Shown here piece after piece: positions 1 to 5,491 of a stretch of DNA of 5,491 bases (within the stretch, counting starts at the first letter, position 1; the number at the start of each line of letters is the position of its first letter). Made by a program: the position numbers and the translations under genes. The notes beneath the pieces are model-generated. The model was given only the letters and a program-made list of their open reading frames with translations. It was not told where the DNA came from and did not search any database. The DNA comes from Chitinophaga pinensis (GTDB lineage Bacteria; Bacteroidota; Bacteroidia; Flavobacteriales_D; Crocinitomicaceae). Where the stretch lies: NCBI GenBank assembly GCA_945868555.1, contig CAMBMC010000184.1, forward strand, positions 1 to 5,491. Direction: 5' to 3'.

Positions 1-1
1 T

Positions 2-292
2 ACTGCATTCACCTTCGACTATGTCCAGGACAAACGCAACAAATGGTCAACTGTTGAGGACTATGCACGGTCTTTTAAAGTCAGTGACGAGTTAATCTCT
101 TCCTTTGTTCGTTATGCTGAAAAGGAAATGAAAATCAAGCAAAACACACAAGGACTTCTTGGATGTAAAACACTGATTGCCGAAACTCTTAAGGCAGAAA
201 TTGCACGCCAACTTTGGACGGAACACGGTTACTTTCAAATCGTCAATGCCTACGATAATGAAGTTCAAAAAGCACTGAAGGTCAGAAGATAG
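2..292 (+). CDS. S41 family (C-terminal processing/tail-specific) peptidase, C-terminal fragment
   Basis: The frame is open from the left edge to a TAG at 290-292, giving 96 residues whose start lies outside the window. The fragment begins with TAFTFDYVQDKRNKWSTVED and ends with KALKVRR. It resembles the helical C-terminal tail that follows the PDZ and Ser/Lys protease domains in Bacteroidota S41 peptidases: an aromatic-rich 'FxFDYxxxxR' start, then 'DELISSFVRYAEKE', then an 'LKAEIARQLW..HGYFQI.NAYDNEVQKAL' ending. The tail of these proteins usually closes with a D..V.KAL segment like this one. The catalytic Ser and Lys and the PDZ domain are not in view, so protease activity is inferred only from tail similarity. 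S41 peptidases are periplasmic and cleave proteins near their C termini. The gene ends 3 bases before the stop codon of the convergent gene. The coding call is firm and the family call is moderate. Confidence 0.6.
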   Translation, partial: TAFTFDYVQDKRNKWSTVEDYARSFKVSDELISSFVRYAEKEMKIKQNTQGLLGCKTLIAETLKAEIARQLWTEHGYFQIVNAYDNEVQKALKVRR

Positions 293-306
293 CGATTAGT
301 TTCTGA
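282..306. terminator. candidate bidirectional hairpin over the convergent stop codons
   Basis: TCAGAA at 282-287 is the exact reverse complement of TTCTGA at 301-306. G-U pairs (288/300 and 281/307, read on the plus strand) could lengthen the stem, and the loop is about 11 bases. The hairpin spans both the TAG of the plus-strand gene and the TAA of the minus-strand gene, where a shared terminator would be expected. There is no T-tract immediately after the stem on either strand (the nearest T run on the minus strand is near 267-272), so it is not a canonical intrinsic terminator. A 6-bp inverted repeat can arise by chance. Confidence 0.25.
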
Positions 307-1834
307 TGATCTGAGCGGTAAATGGTTGACCGTTTACAGTCATTGAAACAAAGTAGATTCCTTTGCGCGCATCCGCACCAGAATCTGTAGTTCCATCCCA
401 CTCAATGGCAAAACCATTTGTTGCTTGGATTTCTGTGTTTTTCAACTGACGCATTAACTTCCCTTGGTAATCATAGATTGATACAGAAACCACATCTCCT
501 GCTTTTGCATTCGCATAAACGATTTGTGTAGATGTGCTGAATGGATTCGGGAAGGTCATCAAGGGACCCGCTTGAGCTGGAAGCAATTCATCGATTGACG
601 CACTCATCAAGGCCTCCATGTCATAGTTCTCATCACCTGCCTGATAGACCATGTAGTGAAAGTATACAATGAACATTTCATCGGACGTATTCAATCCCGC
701 TGTTACCGTAGCTCCGGTGTTGTTGAGGTATTTCCCTGTTCCTTTGATGACAGTTCCAGGAGGTGTCTTTATGACGTGTTTAAAGAAGTAGAAATCTTGC
801 CAGTGGAAATCCCACTTAGGTATGTTGACATACTTCAAGGTATCGCCCGCAGGAGTCACACCATAGGACTTAATTGTTTTACCCAACAAGTGCATGTGTG
901 GAAAGGCAGACAATACAGAAATCGTTGGATACGCTGCTGGTAAAGCAAATTGGGCATTCACCGTAGTTGTTTGATTGTTCGGTAAAGCAAAATTCCAATT
1001 TTCAATGATTGGATCTGCTGTGACTTGACGCACGCCGGTTGTTCCTAATGGATAAAAATGGAAAATGACTTTTGTGCTATCGTACTGTCCAAAGGTTCCT
1101 GATGGATAGTGCATTCCAAAATAGATGTTTGATCCTGCAGCGATGTCAATTCCCAATTTCATTGGTGCTGAGGTAGGCAAAACCATTGGTGTTGATCCCG
1201 GTGTGTAACCCGTAATTAATTTCGTTGTTGAATTCGCCGGACTTGCGCAGTTTCCTCCAATAGAATCTGTCACTTCTAATCCTGCTGGATCCACATAAAT
1301 TAAAGCGTGATGCACAATTTGACGATTGCCTGGCACAATTTCTATGGCTTTAATCACCCGGTTTTGAGTTAGTCCTGATGGCACAGAAAAACACACATAA
1401 TCGTCATTCGTTGAAGTTGCCTTACTCATGTACGTGGGCATCTGAACGGTCAAATCGCCATTGCCCAAAATCGTGCTTGACGTATACACCGGCGCTGGTG
1501 GGGTGTTGGCAGCTACTCCTTCAGGGAAACCTGCTAAAATCCAATCCAAAATCATTGTTTTTTCTGCTGCGCTTAAAGAACGGTCGTGCACATATTGCTG
1601 ATAATTGTTGTCTGGAGGCCACGGTGGCATGTGTCCTTGATTGACCGCATCATAGATCGCTGCCGACATCGGACTCACCTCATTATAAGACATATAGGAT
1701 GTTGGTGCGATACCACCAGTATGGTGACACTTTGTACATTTATTGAAGAAAATTTGTGCGACATCGCCACTCCACGTTTGACCGAAAGCGGAAAATCCAG
1801 CCAAAAAGGAAACAAATAGTAGTGTGCTTTTCAT
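296..1834 (-). CDS. secreted c-type haem / PHM-like dicopper monooxygenase with T9SS sorting domain
   Basis: A 512-residue protein with an ATG start directly before a signal peptide (about 1-19, ending SAFGQ). Residues about 20-106 form a small cytochrome c domain with the haem motif CTKCH (C33, C36, H37). The MPPWPP segment supplies a plausible distal ligand, M69. Residues about 125-415 resemble the copper type II, ascorbate-dependent monooxygenase fold of peptidylglycine alpha-hydroxylating monooxygenase (PHM) and dopamine beta-hydroxylase. CuH ligands would be H175, H176 (IVHHALIY) and H242 (MHYPSG); CuM ligands would be H313, H315 (PHMHLLGK) and M387 (SDEMF). Residues about 426-512 are a type A T9SS sorting domain (FPNPFS, IYDYQGKL, KGIYFVSM), so the protein should cross the outer membrane and be released or anchored at the surface. 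Substrate unknown: positions aligned with PHM Arg240 and Asn316 are F311 and I389, while Tyr318 is kept as Y391. It lies 49 bases after the transporter gene and is convergent with the S41-like gene. Domain calls are strong; actual catalysis is inferred. Confidence 0.85.
   Translation of the reverse strand: MKSTLLFVSFLAGFSAFGQTWSGDVAQIFFNKCTKCHHTGGIAPTSYMSYNEVSPMSAAIYDAVNQGHMPPWPPDNNYQQYVHDRSLSAAEKTMILDWILAGFPEGVAANTPPAPVYTSSTILGNGDLTVQMPTYMSKATSTNDDYVCFSVPSGLTQNRVIKAIEIVPGNRQIVHHALIYVDPAGLEVTDSIGGNCASPANSTTKLITGYTPGSTPMVLPTSAPMKLGIDIAAGSNIYFGMHYPSGTFGQYDSTKVIFHFYPLGTTGVRQVTADPIIENWNFALPNNQTTTVNAQFALPAAYPTISVLSAFPHMHLLGKTIKSYGVTPAGDTLKYVNIPKWDFHWQDFYFFKHVIKTPPGTVIKGTGKYLNNTGATVTAGLNTSDEMFIVYFHYMVYQAGDENYDMEALMSASIDELLPAQAGPLMTFPNPFSTSTQIVYANAKAGDVVSVSIYDYQGKLMRQLKNTEIQATNGFAIEWDGTTDSGADARKGIYFVSMTVNGQPFTAQIIRN
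318..337. repeat. 20-base near-perfect palindrome (hairpin) inside the 3' end of the haem-copper gene
   Basis: GTAAATGGT at 318-326 pairs with ACCGTTTAC at 329-337. This gives nine pairs, one of them a G-T/G-U at 323/332, around a two-base centre. It lies in the codons for the VNGQPFT stretch of the T9SS sorting domain of the minus-strand gene, and begins 26 bases after the stop of the plus-strand gene. It could help to end plus-strand transcription that runs into the convergent gene. No T-tract follows, and the palindrome may be a by-product of the coding sequence. Confidence 0.3.
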
Positions 1835-1883
1835 AGTTCAGTGCTTAAATCGTGTTGTAAATTATAACAAATTTCAATAGGAC

Positions 1884-2807
1884 TTATGCTTTCGCACGAA
1901 AATTGAGTGTTTTACGCGATGCGATATAAACCCCCACGAAGATAATTAGCATGTAAAAAATCTTTTGCCAGGTGATTGTCGCCGTGTAATCATCCGCAAT
2001 GCCCATTGCTGTAAAAAGATACGCAAACAACATCACCTGAACAGGTTGGAAATAGATGTATGTGCTCGACACAGATGCACTTAAGTATTTCAATCCGAAC
2101 ATGGTTAGCAGGTAGGTCAAGAAGGTTACCCCTACAATGACATAGATGATTTTAAACCAGATTGCACGTGGAATAATGGACAGATTTGTCAGGAGCAATT
2201 CTCCCCATAAAGGTGGAAAAAGTAACACGAAAATGGCGCCGATCGTAAACACCCAAGTGATGACAGTAAGGGGTGAATATTTCTGCATCAATGGTTTCGC
2301 CATGACAAGGTAGACAGCGTAACTCGCCGAATTGATGAAAAGAAGCATGTCGCCTTGAACTGAGTCCCCTTTCCCTGTTCCTGCGGTTAAGGTCAGTAAA
2401 ATGGCACCGGAAGATCCGAGAAAAATTCCGAGAGCTTGGGTAAGTGTGATTTTATCCTTTAGAAAAAAATACGACAAGATGACCACAATGATCGGATTGA
2501 AAGCCATGATAATTCCAGAGTTGATGGCCGATGAAAGATTGAGTCCGTGAAAAAAACACAATTGGTTCAGAGCCACACCAAAAAATCCACAACCAAGCAA
2601 GCGCAGGTAGTCCGACCGTTCAATTTTATTCCGTCCATATAAAAGACAAACAATCCAAAACAAGACAGTAGCACCAAGTGCCCGAAAAAGGATAAACACA
2701 TTTGGCGTGAGGTATTTGGGCATCACGCCTTTGGCGAGCACGTGACTTGCGCCATACAGTGTGTTTACAATAAAGAGTGAGAGATGGGCAAGCGGTGTTT
2801 TACTCAA
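1884..2807 (-). CDS. EamA/DMT-superfamily inner-membrane transporter
   Basis: A 307-residue, very hydrophobic protein with about ten predicted membrane helices in two EamA repeats (roughly residues 7-141 and 151-297). Repeat 1 carries the usual 'INSGIIMAFNPIIVVILSYF' helix followed by FLKDKITLTQALGIFLGSSG. Repeat 2 has the matching SVSSTYIYFQPVQVMLFAYL helix and ends in a positively charged tail (ASRKTLNFRAKA). The family exports or imports small metabolites, often amino acids or nucleotide precursors; the sequence does not show the substrate. The chosen start is a TTG (2805-2807), 7 bases after the stop of the ArsC-like gene. The first in-frame ATG is codon 29 (GVMPKY) and would remove most of helix 1, which looks normal for the family, so TTG, or possibly the ATT just before it, is preferred. 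No clear Shine-Dalgarno is seen, so translation is probably coupled to the upstream gene. It is the likely fourth gene of the kmo operon. Confidence 0.88.
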   Translation of the reverse strand: MSKTPLAHLSLFIVNTLYGASHVLAKGVMPKYLTPNVFILFRALGATVLFWIVCLLYGRNKIERSDYLRLLGCGFFGVALNQLCFFHGLNLSSAINSGIIMAFNPIIVVILSYFFLKDKITLTQALGIFLGSSGAILLTLTAGTGKGDSVQGDMLLFINSASYAVYLVMAKPLMQKYSPLTVITWVFTIGAIFVLLFPPLWGELLLTNLSIIPRAIWFKIIYVIVGVTFLTYLLTMFGLKYLSASVSSTYIYFQPVQVMLFAYLFTAMGIADDYTATITWQKIFYMLIIFVGVYIASRKTLNFRAKA

Positions 2808-2814
2808 AATGTGG

Positions 2815-3171
2815 TTAAGACTTTTGGAATGATTGCGCCGCAGCCTCCACTACCTTTGCCGTATTGCCAATAAAGATTTCCTCCTCATTGATCATAAACG
2901 GACGCTTCAAAAAGGTATATTCTTCCAACATCAAACGTCGGAAATCGGATTCCATAAGCGTTTGTTCATGCAATCCCATTGCGCGGTACTTCATGGCCTT
3001 CTTTGAAAAAAGCGCTTCATAAGAACCTACCTTTTCCTTAAGCCAATCGAGCGTATCTTCATCAATGTTCTCTTCTTTGATGTTTTGCAATTCAAGTCCA
3101 TCGACAGGACCAATTTGTGTCAGGATGCGCTGGCACGTCGAACACGAGTTGAGCAGATAGATTTTTTTCAT
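2815..3171 (-). CDS. ArsC/Spx/YffB-like thioredoxin-fold protein
   Basis: A 118-residue protein, the usual size for the ArsC/Spx family. It starts MKKIYLLNSCSTCQRIL, with the redox motif C10-S-T-C13 at the end of the first beta strand. The family Arg near the second conserved loop is R90 in FLKRPFMI, which matches the 'RP' of ArsC, YffB and Spx. Family members are cytoplasmic thiol-redox proteins: glutathione- or thioredoxin-linked arsenate reductases, or Spx-type regulators that bind RNA polymerase. Which role applies here cannot be read from the sequence, and no arsenic gene (arsR, arsB, acr3) is nearby, so arsenate reductase should not be assumed. The ATG overlaps the stop of the upstream outer-membrane gene by one base (TGATG at 3169-3173). 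An AAGGA at 3177-3181 lies 5 bases before the ATG, the clearest ribosome-binding site in the window. The transporter gene follows after 7 bases. Confidence 0.87.
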   Translation of the reverse strand: MKKIYLLNSCSTCQRILTQIGPVDGLELQNIKEENIDEDTLDWLKEKVGSYEALFSKKAMKYRAMGLHEQTLMESDFRRLMLEEYTFLKRPFMINEEEIFIGNTAKVVEAAAQSFQKS

Positions 3172-4058
3172 CAGTTTCCTTGAAGGTATTCGTCATTACG
3201 TTTGCGGTCCTCATCTGTACCTGGCGTGTTGCAACCTTTTGGTTTCTTTTCAAACAGATAGGTAAACTTCACTTGGAATAAAATTGGGAGATAGTTCGAG
3301 TTGTAATACTTCAATGCGGCACAGCCTTTTCTCCAATCGTAAACGCCTAAAATTGGAAGTTGAACCCCCGGAACGAGCATACTGCGGCGATTGAGTTTGA
3401 TACCGAAACCTAGGCTGTAATGCATTTGCGCCACCAAGGGAGAGTGGAAAGATTGAGCACTTACACCGCCCTCATTCATATAAGGTTCGTGCGATGAAAG
3501 ACGATAATCAATATTAAATCCTAAACCGTTATCAATAAAATACCGTTTTCCGATGTACACATTTTTATGAAGGCTAAAACGACCATTGACGAATACACTA
3601 GCAAAACTTCCAGAATAATTTTTCGTTGGAAGCGTTTCTCCAAGAGAATTAATCTGGGTATAACTTGTTGTTTCAGAGCCACTAAACAGCTTCACACCAA
3701 GGCCCCAATCATAATAAGAGATGAAAATATATTTCAAGGCCAGCGACAACTTTGAACGTTTCTTTGGAAAATGAACCATCCCGATATCCACAAATGCACC
3801 AACACTACCTTGAGGATCAAAGCTAAAACTCATTGGTCGGCCATTTACATCAGACCCAAGATACGTTAAATTCTTCGCATCCGAACGTGTCGCCATGTAA
3901 GTCAATCCACCCGTTACTTGCAAACCAAAAAATCGATAGTCCTTGTAATCGGATTTCCCGAAAACATCACCACGACGCTTTCCAGGTGTGAGGTCACGCT
4001 GGGCTGCCAATGAAAAAGCACCCAACACGACTAGACCCAAGATTAGTTTTTTCAGCAT
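3171..4058 (-). CDS. predicted small outer-membrane beta-barrel protein, function unknown
   Basis: A 295-residue protein with a signal peptide (MLKKLILGLVVLGAFSLAAQ, cleavage near residue 20) followed by a short basic linker. The body shows alternating aromatic/glycine amphipathic stretches that could be about eight transmembrane beta strands: roughly 41-56, 79-97, 103-125, 148-164, 173-189, 206-223, 225-241 and 256-269. The last strand candidate, LPILFQVKFTYLFEKK, is aromatic-rich like a BAM recognition strand, but it does not end the protein: a hydrophilic tail of about 20 residues follows (GCNTPGTDEDRKRNDEYLQG and the final N). It has two cysteines, C246 and C276, which could pair in the periplasm or at the surface. 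I do not recognise a specific family, and no TonB box, OmpA domain or T9SS sorting domain is visible. The ATG start is 11 bases after the kmo stop, in an A/T-rich leader without a Shine-Dalgarno. Its stop overlaps the start of the ArsC-like gene. Confidence 0.75.
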   Translation of the reverse strand: MLKKLILGLVVLGAFSLAAQRDLTPGKRRGDVFGKSDYKDYRFFGLQVTGGLTYMATRSDAKNLTYLGSDVNGRPMSFSFDPQGSVGAFVDIGMVHFPKKRSKLSLALKYIFISYYDWGLGVKLFSGSETTSYTQINSLGETLPTKNYSGSFASVFVNGRFSLHKNVYIGKRYFIDNGLGFNIDYRLSSHEPYMNEGGVSAQSFHSPLVAQMHYSLGFGIKLNRRSMLVPGVQLPILGVYDWRKGCAALKYYNSNYLPILFQVKFTYLFEKKPKGCNTPGTDEDRKRNDEYLQGN

Positions 4059-4069
4059 ATTTTTTTATA

Positions 4070-5410
4070 TTAATTACAACGCGTTAAAATCTGGTGCATC
4101 ACTTCTTCTGAATCCCAGTTTTGCTCGATGTTTTTCATCGCCATCACCTCATCCATAATGCCTGCTTGCACTTGACCTTGTTTATACGCCACACTGTAGC
4201 GAATTTCACTGAAGGTCACTTGCGAATATAACGGCAACCACTTGTCTGGGTAACGTTCACTGAATTTTGCTTCAATTTTCTTGCGCAACAAAAACTCTGG
4301 ATCGGCCACATAGTCGCGCATCACATAATAATTGTCCAAGGATAAATCTTGCAAAGCATCCCCATCAGGTTTGCGCTCACGGCTGTATTCTTCAAAGATT
4401 GCAGGCCAGTCTTCATTGTGCTTTGTCATCAATTCAGACAACACGGTACAGTCTTCAAACCCCGCATTCATTCCTTGTCCGTAGAATGGAACCGTAGCAT
4501 GTGCCGCATCGCCCATCAAGGCTGTTACGCCATGTGCCCAAGGTGAACAACGCACAATTGCCAAGGCAGCCAGGGGATGATCTTCCCATGCATCGGCGAT
4601 GTTAGGCATCATTTCATAGAAATCTGGGAATGTTTTTTCGAAGAATGCATTAACAGCTTCACGTGATGTGAGTTTGTCAAAGGCATTCTCACCACCTTCG
4701 TGCGGCATAAATAAGGTACATGTAAACGAACCATCTTCATTCGCCAAAGCAATCATCATAAAACGTCCACGCGGCCAAATGTGCAAGGCGTTTTTATCCA
4801 TTCGGTAAGTCCCGTCCGGATTTGCAGGAAGCAAGATTTCGCGGTAGCCATCAGCAATGTAGTTCTGACTATAGTTAAAGCGAGGGAGTTTCTGCATCGA
4901 TGAATAGCGCACTGATGAAAAGGCCCCGTCTGCAGCAAAAACCAAATCTGCTTTGTGCTCAAATTCTTCTCCTGTCACGCTGTTTGTCAAGTAAACAATC
5001 CCTTTATTTAGGTCAACCCTGCGGCATTCGTGGTTGTAATGGATTGTTGCTTTTCCATGTTTTTCAGCGATATCCATCATCGTGGCATTGATTTTCCCGC
5101 GCGAAACAGAGAAAATGGCTTCACCATCCTTTCCATATTGCTGGTAAGTCAACTTTCCCTCGAGATCGTGCATCTCACGTCCATACATCGGAATCGCAAT
5201 CTTTCGGATTTCATCACCCACACCAACGGCATCTAGCGCTTTCCATCCGCGGTTTGAAAGTGCCAAGTTGATTGACTTTCCAGCAGATATCTCCGCTTTG
5301 CGAATGTCCCAACGGCGCTCATAAATTGTCACTTTATATCCTGCTTTAGATAGGTAAACGGCCCAAAGGGATCCTACCAATCCTGCTCCTACGATGACAA
5401 CTTCTTTCAT
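4070..5410 (-). CDS. kmo: kynurenine 3-monooxygenase (FAD-dependent)
   Basis: Catalyses NADPH- and O2-dependent 3-hydroxylation of L-kynurenine, a step towards quinolinate and NAD or in tryptophan breakdown. From the ATG at 5408-5410 the protein has 446 residues. It shows the FAD dinucleotide fold VVIVGAGLVGS (Gly 8, 10, 13) with E31-R32 ending strand 2, then the KMO signature GKSINLALSNRG (44-55). The group A flavin hydroxylase motifs are the DG motif AADGAFSSVR (D161-G162) and GDAAHATVPFYGQGMNAGFE (G300-D301). FNYSQNYIADGYREI and ALHIWPRG are also KMO-like. By eye, R78, Y92, N360, M364 and Y395 match the kynurenine-binding residues R84, Y98, N369, M373 and Y404 of Pseudomonas KMO. The eukaryotic C-terminal membrane helix is absent, so the enzyme should be soluble and cytoplasmic. 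In-frame starts also exist at ATG 5423-5425 and TTG 5432-5434. I chose the ATG that gives the usual N terminus just before strand 1 and lies safely downstream of the promoter box, which overlaps the TTG. It is the likely first gene of the operon. Confidence 0.95.
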   Translation of the reverse strand: MKEVVIVGAGLVGSLWAVYLSKAGYKVTIYERRWDIRKAEISAGKSINLALSNRGWKALDAVGVGDEIRKIAIPMYGREMHDLEGKLTYQQYGKDGEAIFSVSRGKINATMMDIAEKHGKATIHYNHECRRVDLNKGIVYLTNSVTGEEFEHKADLVFAADGAFSSVRYSSMQKLPRFNYSQNYIADGYREILLPANPDGTYRMDKNALHIWPRGRFMMIALANEDGSFTCTLFMPHEGGENAFDKLTSREAVNAFFEKTFPDFYEMMPNIADAWEDHPLAALAIVRCSPWAHGVTALMGDAAHATVPFYGQGMNAGFEDCTVLSELMTKHNEDWPAIFEEYSRERKPDGDALQDLSLDNYYVMRDYVADPEFLLRKKIEAKFSERYPDKWLPLYSQVTFSEIRYSVAYKQGQVQAGIMDEVMAMKNIEQNWDSEEVMHQILTRCN

Positions 5411-5431
5411 TGACTGATTTTCCATATGTAA

Positions 5432-5439
5432 CAAAGGTA
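5432..5439 (-). promoter_or_regulatory. Bacteroidota-type -7 promoter box TACCTTTG upstream of kmo
   Basis: Read on the minus strand, TACCTTTG matches the Bacteroidota primary sigma -7 consensus TAnnTTTG at every defined base. Transcription would begin a few bases downstream, about 5425-5428. This leaves a leader of about 15-18 bases before the ATG at 5408-5410, or almost none before the ATG at 5423-5425. The expected -33 TTG is weak: the best candidate is GTG at 5458-5460, 18 bases upstream of the box. The position, directly before the first gene of a tight minus-strand cluster, supports the call. The weak -33 element lowers it. Confidence 0.5.
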
Positions 5440-5470
5440 GTTAAATGATTGTTTTAGCACGCTGTATTTG

Positions 5471-5491
5471 TGACTTCGAGAACCTCAGTCA
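5471..5491. repeat. bulged inverted repeat upstream of the kmo promoter, at the window edge
   Basis: TGACT (5471-5475) pairs with AGTCA (5487-5491), and GAG (5478-5480) pairs with CTC (5484-5486). The loop is AAC and two unpaired bases (TC, 5476-5477) lie on one side. It sits about 30 bases upstream of the promoter box. It may be an operator, the terminator hairpin of a gene to the right, or chance. The arms end exactly at the window edge, so their full length is unknown. Confidence 0.25.

Noticed and set aside
1861..1866. TATAAT on the minus strand in the 49-base gap before the haem-copper gene
   Set aside because: TATAAT is the Proteobacteria/Firmicutes -10 box. In an A/T-rich gap of a Bacteroidota genome it is weak evidence, and no TAnnTTTG box was found there. 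Whether this gene has its own promoter remains open.
1835..1883. Possible terminator between the transporter and the haem-copper gene
   Set aside because: Only a 4-bp TTGT/ACAA pairing with an A/T loop is present, with no G/C-rich stem and no T-tract.
2815..3171. Arsenic-resistance operon
   Set aside because: The ArsC-like protein has no arsR, arsB or acr3 beside it, and the ArsC/Spx fold serves many thiol-redox roles. The EamA neighbour is not an arsenite pump family.
4756..4962. 68-codon minus-strand open frame inside kmo, and several plus-strand frames of 60-95 codons opposite the real genes
   Set aside because: They lie wholly within strongly supported genes in other frames, and their Cys/Arg/His-rich translations resemble no protein family I recognise.
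5445..5491. Plus-strand ATG at 5445 open to the window end (MIVLARCICDFENLS), a possible divergent gene
   Set aside because: Only 15 codons are visible, with no recognisable family, and it overlaps the region expected to hold the kmo promoter. Not enough to call a gene.
1..5491. Mobile element, CRISPR array, toxin-antitoxin or defence island
   Set aside because: No transposase, integrase, direct-repeat array, terminal repeats or nuclease-type genes were seen. The genes are ordinary for a Bacteroidota chromosome and show no obvious change in base composition.

Overview
The window looks like chromosomal DNA from a member of the Bacteroidota, probably the Flavobacteriales (something near Fluviicola/Crocinitomicaceae is my guess). 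The reasons are a typical C-terminal type IX secretion (T9SS) sorting domain, a perfect TAnnTTTG promoter box of the Bacteroidota primary sigma factor, starts mostly without a strong Shine-Dalgarno, and the family resemblance of every protein. I see no sign of mobile DNA, CRISPR, tRNA or rRNA, and no gene-free stretch over 300 bases. Coding density is nearly complete.

Layout: positions 2-292 (+) hold the last 96 codons of a protein that looks like an S41 (tail-specific/C-terminal processing) protease. It meets, tail to tail with only 3 bases between the stop codons, a minus-strand gene at 296-1834. That gene encodes a secreted multidomain protein: signal peptide, a small c-type haem domain (CxxCH), a PHM/DBH-like dicopper monooxygenase core with all six expected copper ligands, and a T9SS sorting domain. 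The remaining genes are all on the minus strand and are read from the right edge leftwards: kynurenine 3-monooxygenase (kmo, 4070-5410), a small predicted outer-membrane beta-barrel protein (3171-4058), an ArsC/Spx-like thioredoxin-fold protein (2815-3171) and an EamA/DMT membrane transporter (1884-2807). Gaps of 11, -1 and 7 bases make these four a likely operon behind the TAnnTTTG promoter at 5432-5439. The monooxygenase follows after 49 bases and may or may not be on the same transcript.

How they work together: only KMO has a firm function, namely FAD/NADPH-dependent hydroxylation of kynurenine to 3-hydroxykynurenine, leading to quinolinate/NAD or to catabolism. No other kynurenine-pathway gene is visible, so the operon mates are not obviously pathway enzymes. 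The EamA transporter could move an amino acid-like metabolite, but that is speculation. The most interesting item is the secreted haem plus dicopper protein. It keeps the PHM copper ligands with nearly PHM spacing, but the residues aligned with those that hold the peptide carboxylate in PHM (Arg240, Asn316) are Phe and Ile. It may therefore oxidise something other than a glycine-extended peptide, possibly with its own haem as electron relay.

Nothing here amounts to a clearly new defence or mobile system.
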